DNA of 64,000 nt. It comes from Nitrospirota bacterium (GTDB taxonomy: Bacteria; Nitrospirota; UBA9217). The stretch lies in NCBI GenBank assembly GCA_020052615.1, contig JAGVOT010000115.1, positions 1 to 64,000 on the forward strand, given 5' to 3'. The first letter of the stretch is position 1; each line of letters opens with the position of its first letter. The notes beneath the pieces were generated by a model that saw only the letters and a list, made by a program, of their open reading frames with translations, had not been told where the DNA came from and made no database searches. The position numbers were made by a program, and so were the translations under genes. Shown here one piece after another: positions 32,543 through 41,065 of the stretch.

Positions 32543-33861
32543 GGTCTCTCCCCGAGCAGGTGCCGCACCTGATTCTGGGCCGAGGCAAGTGCGTCCTCCG
32601 GCGTCTTGATGCCCGCGAGCGCAGCGCTGAACTCAGGCTGCAGGATCTGGGAGATCATCATATAATAGGGCGTAACCGGCCGCGGGCGGGCCTGCAGGAA
32701 GACCCCGTACAGCGATGTCATGAACGGCTGCTGACGCAGCAGGTCGGGGTCCTTGTACAGCGCCTTGCGCGTCGGCTTATATCCGACCGAGAGCGCCAGG
32801 GCCTTCTGGCTGGCCGGCGACGCGAGGAAACGGACCAGCTTTTTCGCGGCCTCCGGATGCTTCGTAAAGCGGTTCACCCCCAGCTGCCATCCGCCCAGCG
32901 TGGAAGCGGTCCGATACCCCGGAAAGGACGGCAGCGGCGCGACGCCTGTCTTTCCCCTCACCGCGGACCCCTCCTTCTCGAAGATGCTCCACGCATAGGG
33001 CCAGTTCCGCATGAACAGCGCCCTGCCGCTTCCGAAGAGATGGCGCGTCGGCTCCTCGATGGCGGTCGTCACGAGCGGGGGCGTGATGCGGTATTTCACG
33101 ATCAGCTCCCGCATGAACCGGACCGCTTCGGCGTTCCGGGCAGTGTTCAGGACCGGCCGGCCCTCCTCGAGCACATCGCCGCCGTTGCTCCAGATATATT
33201 CAAGCGCGTTGCAGACCAGCCCCTCATACTGCTTTCCCTGCCAGATGAACCCATACAGGTTCGGCTCCCTCCGCGTGATCTCCTGTGCCGTGGCGACCAG
33301 GTCCTCCCAGGTCAGGGGGATTGAAAAACCATATTTTTCCAGGAGGTCCTTTCGGTAATACAGGACGCCCGCGTCGATATACCAGGGAATGGCGTAGTTT
33401 CTGCCGCTCATGGTCACGGCCCGCATCGGCCCCGGGAAGAAGGCATTTTCCTCCCCCGGCCCGAGCAGATCGCTCAGGTCGCCGAGCCAGCCTGCCCGCG
33501 CGAACTCAGGCACCCAGATCACGTCCATGCTGAGCACATCGAAGTCCGTGCTCCCGCCTTCGAGGTTGATGACGTAGTATTGATGCTGCTCGTCAGTCGA
33601 CGCGGGCAGGGTCTCGTCCCTGACCCTGAGGCCGGGATTCTCTGATTCGAACCTGTCCAGCAACCGGCGGAACGTCGCAGGGTCCCCCGCGATCTTGCCG
33701 TGCTTGAATATTATGGTCGTTTCGTCCGACGGTCCGTGCTGCTCACGGTCGAATGCGCAGCCGGGAACAGTCAGCAGCACGAACACGGCCGTGATCAACA
33801 CGGCCAGGGTCTGGGTTCCGCCTGCGGTTCTTCGAGACACACGATTCTGCTCATCCTGCAT
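32539..33861 (-). CDS. Extracellular sugar-binding lipoprotein (family 1, MalE/ThuE-like)
   Basis: The start at 33861 gives a lipoprotein signal ending TVPGC; the open frame upstream of it lies inside a miniature element and is not coding. The mature protein of about 410 residues shows family-1 binding protein blocks: DVLSMDVIWVPEFARAGWL, YAIPWYIDAGVLYYRKDLL, and GWQLGVNRFTKHPEAAKKLV. It would capture a sugar and deliver it to the two permeases whose genes follow. The stop overlaps the next gene by four bases. Confidence 0.9.
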   Translation of the reverse strand: MQDEQNRVSRRTAGGTQTLAVLITAVFVLLTVPGCAFDREQHGPSDETTIIFKHGKIAGDPATFRRLLDRFESENPGLRVRDETLPASTDEQHQYYVINLEGGSTDFDVLSMDVIWVPEFARAGWLGDLSDLLGPGEENAFFPGPMRAVTMSGRNYAIPWYIDAGVLYYRKDLLEKYGFSIPLTWEDLVATAQEITRREPNLYGFIWQGKQYEGLVCNALEYIWSNGGDVLEEGRPVLNTARNAEAVRFMRELIVKYRITPPLVTTAIEEPTRHLFGSGRALFMRNWPYAWSIFEKEGSAVRGKTGVAPLPSFPGYRTASTLGGWQLGVNRFTKHPEAAKKLVRFLASPASQKALALSVGYKPTRKALYKDPDLLRQQPFMTSLYGVFLQARPRPVTPYYMMISQILQPEFSAALAGIKTPEDALASAQNQVRHLLGERP

Positions 33862-33884
33862 GATTGCCCCGCATGTCCTTTCTT

Positions 33885-34032
33885 CTAGCAGGCTGTTGAA
33901 AAAGGCCTCTTTAGCTGTCATTGCGAGGAGCGTGAGCGACGAAGCAATCTCGCAGTGCTTGAAAAGATTAACGACGAGATTGCTTCGCTTCGCTCGCAAA
34001 GACCCCGAAATCGTTTTTCAACAGCCTGCTAG
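33885..34032. mobile_element. Miniature inverted-repeat element (148 bp) with perfect 19-bp termini
   Basis: CTAGCAGGCTGTTGAAAAA at 33885-33903 is repeated exactly inverted at 34014-34032. Inside, GTCATTGCGAGGAGCG and GACGAAGCAATCTCG face GAGATTGCTTCGCTTCGCTC as a second inverted pair. No protein is encoded. Its right end supplies the TAG stop of treT. A degenerate relative lies at 63116-63277. Confidence 0.85.
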
Positions 34033-35240
34033 AGGTCCAGGACCCGTTTTCCCCGGTGCTCCATCGCGTACCACATTGAAAGATAGTCGCGAACCTGCCG
34101 GGTGATCAGGAAGTTCGTCCGAACGTATTCCTTTCCCCGCTCACCCATCCGCTTTGCCATCGCGGGATTCGTGAGCAGCTGCCGGATGCGGAACGCCGCG
34201 CCCTCGGTCGAGTGGACAAGGAAGCCGTTCACACCATGTACGACCTGGAGCGGAATGCCGCCGACCGCCCCGCCGAGCACCGGCTTCTCCTTCCACATGG
34301 CCTCGGAAACGGTCAGGCCGAAACCCTCCTTGAGCGACTTCTGGAGCACCACCGTGGCCATGCGCTGGAGCGCATTGATGTCCCGGTCGCTGAAGGCGGG
34401 AAGGAGCAGGATGATGATGTCCCTGTCATCGCTCGCATACTCCCGCACCTCGTTCAGGACCGCCTCTCCTTCCGGATCGTCCGATGCGGGGCTTCCGGCA
34501 AGCACGAGCACGCAGTCATTGTACTTCTTCGCCATGCGGTAAGCCTTGATCACGCCGATGGGGTCCTTGAACCGGTCGAAGCGCGAGACCTGAAGCAGCA
34601 CCGGCCGGTCCCGGGAGATACCGAACCGGTTCGCCGCTTCATCGATCTCGCCGGCCGTGAGCTCCCGGTTCTTCTCGCTCACCGGGTCTATGGACGGGGG
34701 TATGATGAACTCCTCGACCGGCAGGGCGCGCGCGAACTTGGCCACCGAGAAGACCGCGGCATCGTACTTCTCGCAGTGCCGCTTGAGCGCGTTCCATACG
34801 GCCATGTGGGGGCCGGACGCATCGATATGGCACCGCCACATCCAGATGCCGCCTTTTCTGTAATGGATGAGCGCCGCGGGCTGGGGATCGTGGATCAAAA
34901 CCGCGTCCGCCTCCAGGTTCAGCTTTTTGGCGTTCCGTTCATTCACCTCACCGTGATAGGCCCACATCTGCTCGGTCATGATTTCTTCGTTGCCCTGCAG
35001 GGCGTTATGGATCTTCTTGGTGATGTCAAAGAAGCGGGCATCGCCCTCGATGACCTCCCACCGCGCATCGATGCCCAGTTCCCGGAGGATCGGGATCATC
35101 CGGTGCAGGATCTCCGCGACCCCGCCGCCTTCCCGCGTGGAATTGACATGGAGGAACGACCGGGAGCGGAGCGTTTCGCCGAGCTTCCCCAGGAGCATCA
35201 GGTCTCCCTTGGGCGCTATGTTCTTGTATTCGTCGATCAT
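34029..35240 (-). CDS. treT: Trehalose synthase TreT (GT4 glycosyltransferase)
   Basis: The 403-residue GT-B protein shows TreT features: FLHVNSTREGGGVAEILHRM near residue 30, IHDPQPAALI near 125, WRCHIDASGPH near 145, and the nucleotide-sugar site SLKEGFGLTVSEAMWKEKP near 320. TreT makes trehalose reversibly from NDP-glucose and glucose. The ATG at 35240 overlaps the DUF5752 stop. The last codons run into a miniature element whose terminal repeat provides the stop, so a few C-terminal residues may have been lost. Together with TreY/TreZ this gives the cell two trehalose routes. Confidence 0.9.
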   Translation of the reverse strand: MIDEYKNIAPKGDLMLLGKLGETLRSRSFLHVNSTREGGGVAEILHRMIPILRELGIDARWEVIEGDARFFDITKKIHNALQGNEEIMTEQMWAYHGEVNERNAKKLNLEADAVLIHDPQPAALIHYRKGGIWMWRCHIDASGPHMAVWNALKRHCEKYDAAVFSVAKFARALPVEEFIIPPSIDPVSEKNRELTAGEIDEAANRFGISRDRPVLLQVSRFDRFKDPIGVIKAYRMAKKYNDCVLVLAGSPASDDPEGEAVLNEVREYASDDRDIIILLLPAFSDRDINALQRMATVVLQKSLKEGFGLTVSEAMWKEKPVLGGAVGGIPLQVVHGVNGFLVHSTEGAAFRIRQLLTNPAMAKRMGERGKEYVRTNFLITRQVRDYLSMWYAMEHRGKRVLDL

Positions 35241-35905
35241 TGCGGCACCCCCGCGCTCTCCATGTCCCGTTTTACTTCCTCCTCGACCGCATCGACGATG
35301 CGTTCCCGGATCGTCTCCAGGGTGTGCATAAAGGGATCGATGGACCGGACCCTTGCGGCGACTTCCGGTTTTTCCATGCCGTCCTCCAGCCACTGCGAAA
35401 AGTCGTCGGTCTTGTTTCCGAGGCGCACCCGGGCATCGTAAAAATGATAGTAGAGCGTGCTTGCCTCGGCGTATTTCATTGCCATGAGAAACTCCGCGAG
35501 GTTTCTGGCGCGAACGCCCGCGGGAAACACCAGCATCACGGTCTCGTTGAAGTGGAATTCGTCGCCGGGCATGGCGTCGCGCGGCTCGGGGAACGCCGTC
35601 AGATGATCGTCAATGGCCCCGATAAGGTCGCGGCGAAGGTCCTGGATCGAGGCGTATGCGTAGGGATCGATATTCGAGAGCCGCTCGGCCAGGGCCCGCT
35701 CCTCGATGCTTTCTCCGGCCCAATGCGCGAAGTCGTTGGTGTATTCCAGGATGTGCCCCTTGAGAAAATACTGATAGGTATGGTGAGCGATGGCGCCGTC
35801 GCTTACCTGGGCAAGTGCATCTTTCAACTCGCGCAGGTTCCCGGCTTTTTTTCCGGTAGACTTGAGGAGGGTGACGCACTGTTTGAACTCGAATGACTTC
35901 GGCAT
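35237..35905 (-). CDS. DUF5752 family protein
   Basis: The 222-residue cytoplasmic protein is built of two related units: YQYFLKGHILEYTNDFAHWA with NIDPYAYASIQDLRRDLIGA in the first, and YYHFYDARVRLGNKTDDFSQ with SIDPFMHTLETIRERIVDAV in the second. DUF5752 genes often stand beside glycosyltransferases of the TreT type. Here it overlaps treT (ATGA) and mscS (TAATG). Function is unknown; a regulatory or stabilising role for TreT is an inference from gene order. Confidence 0.8.
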   Translation of the reverse strand: MPKSFEFKQCVTLLKSTGKKAGNLRELKDALAQVSDGAIAHHTYQYFLKGHILEYTNDFAHWAGESIEERALAERLSNIDPYAYASIQDLRRDLIGAIDDHLTAFPEPRDAMPGDEFHFNETVMLVFPAGVRARNLAEFLMAMKYAEASTLYYHFYDARVRLGNKTDDFSQWLEDGMEKPEVAARVRSIDPFMHTLETIRERIVDAVEEEVKRDMESAGVPQ

Positions 35906-36945
35906 TACCGGTCGCTCCTTTCCGTCCGCAGATGGATGGTGCGCTGCGGGAAGGGGATATCGATGTTCTCCTGTCGAAACCGGCGGAAGATGCGCTTCCG
36001 CAATTCGTGCTGCGCAAGGTACTGGTCCGTGAACTCGGCGACCTGGCAGATGAGCGTGAAATCCAGGGAGCTGTCCCCGAAGCCGGGGATGAAGCGCACA
36101 AAGGGTTCGGGTTCGGCCAGCAGCCCGGGGATATTCTTCGCCCCTTCTTTCGCCTCATCAACCAGGATCCTCTCCACCTGTTCCGGATCAGAGGCGTAGG
36201 ATACTGAAATCGAAATAAGCAGCGACATCCGCTTTTCCGGGAGGTAATAATTCGTCACAACGCTTTGAGCAAGTTTGCTGTTCGGGATCACCACCATGTT
36301 GTTCGGCAGCATCCGCACCCGGGCCGTCCTCCAGGTGATGTCATCAACATAGCCTTCCTGCCCCGTTTCCAACCGGATAAAATCACCGACCCGAATGGAC
36401 TTTTCCACAAGAATGTGGAGCCCCGCAAAGAGATTAGCCAGTGTATCCTGAAGCGCCAGGGCCACGGCAAGACCGCCGACGCCAAGCGCCGTGAGCAGCG
36501 GCGCAATGGAAATGCCCAGCAGACTGAGTACGATCAGGGCCCCGATTCCGTAAATGACGCCTTGCACAACGCCGTTCGCCAGCCCGGTCGCGGGTATGGG
36601 CAGGTTCAACCTCTTGACGTAGTAATTGAGTGATCTGCTCGAAAGTCTTGCCAGTGCGATCGTGACGGACAGAATGAGCAGTACGTGGATCGCTCCGCCG
36701 ATCAGCAGAGCGTACCGCGCCGGCAGTTCGGACACTCCGATGCCCAGATAAACGCCGAAAGCAACCGCCCAGAATGCCGAAGGCAGGCGAAATGATTCCA
36801 TGATCAGGTCATCCGCCCGTGTTGCGGTCCCCGCCGCCCATCGGCGCAGTACCCGGAACGCCGCCGATCGGAAGATCAGCAGGGCCACAACGAACCCGAG
36901 CGATATGGCAGCGGGCGTAATTATTTTCTCCATCATGGAATTCAT
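35905..36945 (-). CDS. Small-conductance mechanosensitive channel (MscS family)
   Basis: Four or five membrane helices end in the pore helix ALGVGGLAVALALQDTLANLFAGL, followed by the MscS beta-domain (FIRLETGQEGYVDDITWRTARV, written here in overlapping parts of 20 or fewer: FIRLETGQEGYVDDITW) with IPNSKLAQSVVTNY. The C-terminal alpha/beta part is present. The ATG at 36945 follows GAAGG. It would open on osmotic down-shock to release solutes such as trehalose. It leads the DUF5752-treT operon. Confidence 0.93.
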   Translation of the reverse strand: MNSMMEKIITPAAISLGFVVALLIFRSAAFRVLRRWAAGTATRADDLIMESFRLPSAFWAVAFGVYLGIGVSELPARYALLIGGAIHVLLILSVTIALARLSSRSLNYYVKRLNLPIPATGLANGVVQGVIYGIGALIVLSLLGISIAPLLTALGVGGLAVALALQDTLANLFAGLHILVEKSIRVGDFIRLETGQEGYVDDITWRTARVRMLPNNMVVIPNSKLAQSVVTNYYLPEKRMSLLISISVSYASDPEQVERILVDEAKEGAKNIPGLLAEPEPFVRFIPGFGDSSLDFTLICQVAEFTDQYLAQHELRKRIFRRFRQENIDIPFPQRTIHLRTERSDR

Positions 36946-37249
36946 CGTGAGCCTTCGCAGGCATGTTCGGGCATCTTCCGGCCCTTCCAATTACCGATCA
37001 ATCCGGTTTTTCATGCCTGTTCATTTTTTGCAGATCGATTCATCATCCGGTAAAACAGGATACTACAGCCGGCCTCCGCTTCAACGCGCTCGACCAGTCC
37101 CCCCTGCAAAAAAACACCCCGTATCCCACCCTTTCTGATCTAAGTTTAGCAGACCTCGCCCGGAAACGAAACGTTGCGAGCGTCTATTGTTATCTTTTTT
37201 AACCATCGGCTTCCGGACCCGATCTGTCCGTTGCGGAGAGCCCTGCCGC
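36946..37249. other. Intergenic, no gene seen
   Basis: The 304 bases between the amidase stop and the mscS start show no convincing frame on either strand. The part near mscS should hold its promoter; I see only weak -10-like TAAACT on the minus strand (near 37140). Confidence 0.4.
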
Positions 37250-39055
37250 TCAGGAAGCGGGGCCTCCCCAGTCCGCCGTCTTCGGTTGACGGGTGTCGAC
37301 ATATTTTTTCACGCCGTCGTAGAGCGCCTCGGCGATGGCCTGCCGGTACGATCTCTTCCTCAGCAGCCTTTCCTCGGCGGGGTTGCTGATGAAACCCACT
37401 TCCGCCAGGATGCTCGGCATTCCGGTATTGATGAGCACGTAAAAGAACGCCCGCTTGACGCCGAGGTCGGCGGCCCTGCCCTGGATCGGTTTAACCGCGT
37501 CCATGAGGGACCCCTGGACTGCATGAGCAAGGTGTATCGAGTCCTCGTCGTTGCTCTCCATCCGCAGACCGGCGAGAATTTTCGTCAGCTCGTCATCAAG
37601 TTCACCGAGGGTCCTGGAGGTGGTCGCATTTTCCCTGGCAGCCGTCGCCATGGCGTCGAGATCGGATGCCCTCAGTCCCTGGATGTAGGTTTCGATCCCC
37701 CGCGCCTGCCGCTTCCGGTTCGCGTTGACGTGAATGGAAACGAACAGGTCTGCGCCCTTTGTCCGGGCAATGGCAGGCCGGTCTTCAAGCGGGATAAACA
37801 CGTCCCGGTCCCGCGTCATTACCACATTGCACCCAAGTCCCTTCTTCACGAGCGCGGCAAGTCTCTTCGCGATATCAAGGGTAATGGTCTTTTCCTTCGT
37901 ATTCTGCCTGCCGATAGCTCCCGGGTCACGGCCGCCATGACCGGCGTCGATCGCAATGGTCCTGACCTTGAGGCCCAATTGGCGGGAAAGGGAAAAACCG
38001 GCGCTGCCCCCGGCATCCCGCGTGTTGACGGCCTGGCCGGTCCCGGCCTGCGGCTCTGCCGTCGATCCCGCCTCCGTCTTCCGGTCTGCAGCGGCAGCCG
38101 GCTCCCGGGGGGTCCCGTCCGCATCGGCAAGGGCGGCGTCGGAGTTCTTGCCAGCTTCACCCATTACATCGATCACCAGCCGCTGAGGATCGCGAAGCGG
38201 AAAGGCCGCGTAGCTTCTGATGTTCGCAAGGTCGAGCACCACACGCACGGTATCAGGCGCGTACTGACTTGCCCGGACCTGTCGCAGAATACCGTCATTA
38301 ACCGCCAAAGGATCGTTATCGATCAATGGTCCCACCTGAGAATGAAAAAGGTCAAATACCAGCCGGGGCGGATCTCTGAGTTCGATGACGCGAAATTCGG
38401 TCTTTTTCCGATAGTCTATGACGACGCGCGAATATTCCCCGCTCGAGCGATGCCGGATGTTATGCACCACGTTGCCGGAAGTCCTTTTTCGGCTCGCCGC
38501 GTGCAACGGCGCCTGGCTCTTCCGGGACGACTTCAGAGAGGTATTTTTCAGACGGGCTTTCGCCTTTGACGTCCAACTGCTGCGCGGGTAGGTTTTCGCA
38601 AGCAGCGAGTATGCGTCGGCGGCGCGTGCCCCGTCTTTCTTATGATCCAGCGATATCTCGATGATCCGGAATAATGCCTCGGGCGCCCTGGGGTGTCCGG
38701 GATAGAATGCCCGGCATATTCCGTAGGCCTGCAAAGACTTATCGATGTCCTTCGCAAATCGGCTGCGCTGATAGAGTTCCCGGTAGGTTTCGGCACGGTC
38801 GAAGCAGGCGTCTCGTGCATACATGCTCTTCCGGTATTTCTTTTCCACGAGTTCGAAGGCGCGGATGCAGTCGATCCAGTAGGAGCGGTACTTGTGTTTC
38901 TCAGGGGATTTTTTGAGATCTGCCAGGCGACGGGAGGCGACGGCGTACGCGCGCCCGGCCTCGCTGTTGTACGAGGAGTGGACGGGATGCGCCGTAAACA
39001 CTACGATGACGCAGGCCAAATAAAGCGCGATTATGGGTCGTCCGCATATCGTCAT
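37250..39055 (-). CDS. N-acetylmuramoyl-L-alanine amidase (AmiC type) with TPR and AMIN domains
   Basis: The ATG at 39055 gives a signal sequence (IIALYLACVIVVFTAHPVHS). The mature protein has TPR-like helices (about residues 35-200), an AMIN domain (RVVIDYRKKTEFRVIELRDP, about 225-330), a low-complexity alanine/aspartate linker and an amidase_3 domain with the zinc ligands in IAIDAGHGGRDPGAIG, a later glutamate and VSIHVNANRKR, ending at the active-site glutamate in ILAEVGFISNPAEE. It cuts the peptide stem from peptidoglycan in the periplasm, usually during cell separation. The TPR addition suggests a protein partner. Confidence 0.9.
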   Translation of the reverse strand: MTICGRPIIALYLACVIVVFTAHPVHSSYNSEAGRAYAVASRRLADLKKSPEKHKYRSYWIDCIRAFELVEKKYRKSMYARDACFDRAETYRELYQRSRFAKDIDKSLQAYGICRAFYPGHPRAPEALFRIIEISLDHKKDGARAADAYSLLAKTYPRSSWTSKAKARLKNTSLKSSRKSQAPLHAASRKRTSGNVVHNIRHRSSGEYSRVVIDYRKKTEFRVIELRDPPRLVFDLFHSQVGPLIDNDPLAVNDGILRQVRASQYAPDTVRVVLDLANIRSYAAFPLRDPQRLVIDVMGEAGKNSDAALADADGTPREPAAAADRKTEAGSTAEPQAGTGQAVNTRDAGGSAGFSLSRQLGLKVRTIAIDAGHGGRDPGAIGRQNTKEKTITLDIAKRLAALVKKGLGCNVVMTRDRDVFIPLEDRPAIARTKGADLFVSIHVNANRKRQARGIETYIQGLRASDLDAMATAARENATTSRTLGELDDELTKILAGLRMESNDEDSIHLAHAVQGSLMDAVKPIQGRAADLGVKRAFFYVLINTGMPSILAEVGFISNPAEERLLRKRSYRQAIAEALYDGVKKYVDTRQPKTADWGGPAS

Positions 39056-39162
39056 TTTCTTGAAATCCTGACATAGGAAGCAAGGGAATACAGGAACAAG
39101 AACGGGTGAACGGACCATGGAAACAGCGCCTTTTTCAGCCGGCACCGACGTTTCCGGTGCAT

Positions 39163-39708
39163 TTAATCCGAAACCACAACAAAGTCGTCTCTTCTGTTCT
39201 TCTGCCGGCAGTCTTCCGTACTTTCCGTACAACCCGGTTTTTCCTTGCCGTAGCTGATCAGTGAGATACGCGGTCCGGCAATGCCCATATCAGTAAGGTA
39301 CTTCTTCGCGCTTGCAGCACGCCGCTGGCCGAGAGCCTGGTTATATTCTATGGTGCCTCGCTCGTCGCAATTACCCTCGATCCTGATCCTGGCCTGCGGG
39401 TGAGCCTTGAGCCATTCTCCATTCGCTTTCATGGCCTCTTTCGCTTCATCACGTATGTAAGATCGATCAAAATCGAAATACACAGGCTGCAGGCCCGCGG
39501 CTGCGGCTGCGGCACGCTCCCCGGCTTCCTCGGCTTCAGTCATCGCTTTTTGCCCGGCTGGAGCCTGTTCTGCAGTCGGGGCCCCTTCCCGCTGCGTCTC
39601 CGGCGTCGCAGTGACGTCGGTTTTTTTCGGGCACCCCCAGAGGGCCAGCAGTACGATTGATAATACAACCATCACATACCATGCACTTTTCCTGTTTAAT
39701 CCCTTCAT
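39163..39708 (-). CDS. pal: Peptidoglycan-associated lipoprotein Pal
   Basis: AGGAGG lies seven bases before the ATG. A lipoprotein signal (VVLSIVLLALWGC) is followed by a linker rich in Ala, Glu and Pro, then an OmpA-C domain: VYFDFDRSYIRDEAKEAM, then the peptidoglycan-binding stretch IEGNCDERGTIEYNQALGQR and RISLISYGKEKPGC. Pal ties the outer membrane to peptidoglycan through the Tol system. tolA and tolB are not seen here. The amidase gene follows in the same direction. Confidence 0.93.
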   Translation of the reverse strand: MKGLNRKSAWYVMVVLSIVLLALWGCPKKTDVTATPETQREGAPTAEQAPAGQKAMTEAEEAGERAAAAAAGLQPVYFDFDRSYIRDEAKEAMKANGEWLKAHPQARIRIEGNCDERGTIEYNQALGQRRAASAKKYLTDMGIAGPRISLISYGKEKPGCTESTEDCRQKNRRDDFVVVSD

Positions 39709-40111
39709 AATCGTATCCTCCTATGAGTTTCGACGCATGCATTGCATCGTTATAACTGTTTATGCGGCTTCATGGATGTGTATGTAATCCACGTTTCATT
39801 TCCAGGTTCCCGTCTGCGGGAACTTCAGTTTGTGCCCCGCCTGCAGCAGCGTCCCTCGCTGATATTTATTCGAATCATCGACATCACGGATGCTCATGCG
39901 GGACTCAGGCAAGAAGCGATAGAGTTTCCCCCTCTTCTTACACAATGAGAAAATGACCCTTCTTCAGAATTGTTCACCGCAAGATGAAGCAAATACGATG
40001 ACCGAGACAATTCATCCGCCGCTGGCGGAAGCATTATTGCAGTAAGAATGCAATTTAAGTCAGCGTAGCATTCTGATGAGAATCGGGGACTGTTGGAAAA
40101 TCCTGGTTTGG
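39709..40111. other. Intergenic, with small hairpin and possible short coding fragment
   Basis: GTTCCCG and CGGGAAC (about 39804-39822) form a stem-loop. On the minus strand, 39796-39940 reads as SIRDVDDSNKYQRGTLLQAG, HKLKFP and a stop a few residues later, which resembles the end of a LysM domain but has no start or signal. Otherwise I see nothing except the pal leader. Confidence 0.3.
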
Positions 40112-40534
40112 TTAAGCGGAAGGAGGAGGCGATATTCCTGAATGGTAGTAGAAATATCCATTGGGACAGTTCAGGGCGTTGCTCGGGATCTGCATGAGAA
40201 CAGATGCTATTTTGAAGGAGGGATCGAGATCGGGGAAATTGGCGTACTGCAAAAATAGCCTTGGTACGATTTCCTTGAAGGATGGCGCAATTGCCCGTTT
40301 CTTCTTCAGCAGAATATGCGCGGCAGGGGCTGAAGAAGAATCCGAGTTCTGTTCGTCAGAAGAAACCAGCCACAGATTTTGTTCAATGATTGACCGTCGA
40401 ACCGTTGAGTGAGATGCGTACGCGTGATCTTCTTCTGCACTCGCGCTCTTCGTTGAATATAACAGAGGAAGAAGCGCCGAAGAGAGATAAATGCTGAGGA
40501 CCAATATATTAATGAGTTTATCTTTATTATTCAT
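40112..40534 (-). CDS. Small exported protein with C-terminal SGISPP motif
   Basis: This 140-residue protein has an N-terminal signal (LINILVLSIYLSSALLPLLY), a polar middle with ILLKKKRAIAP near residue 75 and the C-terminal ending CPNGYFYYHSGISPPPSA. The central LxKKKR block and the ending GY(F/Y)..(S/T)G(I/L)SPP recur in the protein at 54259-54717, suggesting one family. I know no characterised member. It would be secreted or periplasmic; the conserved tail may be a recognition or processing signal. Confidence 0.6.
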   Translation of the reverse strand: MNNKDKLINILVLSIYLSSALLPLLYSTKSASAEEDHAYASHSTVRRSIIEQNLWLVSSDEQNSDSSSAPAAHILLKKKRAIAPSFKEIVPRLFLQYANFPDLDPSFKIASVLMQIPSNALNCPNGYFYYHSGISPPPSA

Positions 40535-40543
40535 TGCACTCTA

Positions 40544-40572
40544 GTAATAACCGGATTCACGCAAATTGTCAA
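40544..40572 (-). promoter_or_regulatory. Sigma70-type promoter of the small exported protein gene
   Basis: TTGACA, 17 bases, TATTAC on the minus strand. The -10 ends only ten bases before the ATG at 40534, so the transcript would be almost leaderless. Confidence 0.55.
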
Positions 40573-40718
40573 GCCTAAGGTCGGCAGCAGGAACCATCCT
40601 GGCCATGAGCAGTACCGCATACCAGGACCAGGCCGCTCGGAACAATAAATTTTTCCATGGCGGTTCAGCGCACCTTCCTGAAGTCCCTATCAGTGCGATT
40701 TCTTCCCGCGTTGGGCCC

Positions 40719-40925
40719 TCATCCCTTATCCTTCGATTTCGCTTCCGGCCGAAAGGTGATCAGCCCGCCTGTAAGCATGCCGATCAGCATGACTGCCACG
40801 ATGACGAGTGTGAGCGGCGCATCAACATTCCAGAAAAGAACAACCACAGAAACAAGCGCCGCATTCTGCACGGACAGAACAGCCACCGCGGCGGTCAGCA
40901 TGGCGATCAAACCGGCCTTTTTCAT
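40719..40925 (-). CDS. LapA-domain small membrane protein (second)
   Basis: The ATG at 40925 gives a 68-residue protein with two membrane helices and the LapA-type phrase LSVQNAALVSVVVLFWN, followed by a second helix (LVIVAVMLIGMLTGGLI) and a basic tail. It is a paralogue of the proteins at 20357-20608 and 44254-44490. It stands alone between intergenic stretches. Role unknown; the E. coli relatives help control LPS synthesis. Confidence 0.72.
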   Translation of the reverse strand: MKKAGLIAMLTAAVAVLSVQNAALVSVVVLFWNVDAPLTLVIVAVMLIGMLTGGLITFRPEAKSKDKG

Positions 40926-41065
40926 GGTTTTCGAAACCTCACCAAGATACCTGGAGGATGACAACACGCGGTGCGACAGGCGTCAAACAACTTCAGCGCA
41001 GAAGTGCCGCCGAAACAACCCGCTCTGATTCACCAGCTTTTATAACGGTAATACGACTGAATTAT

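Noticed and set aside
33862-33999. Forty-six extra N-terminal codons of the sugar-binding protein
   Set aside because: They lie inside the miniature element; the lipoprotein signal starts only after 33861.
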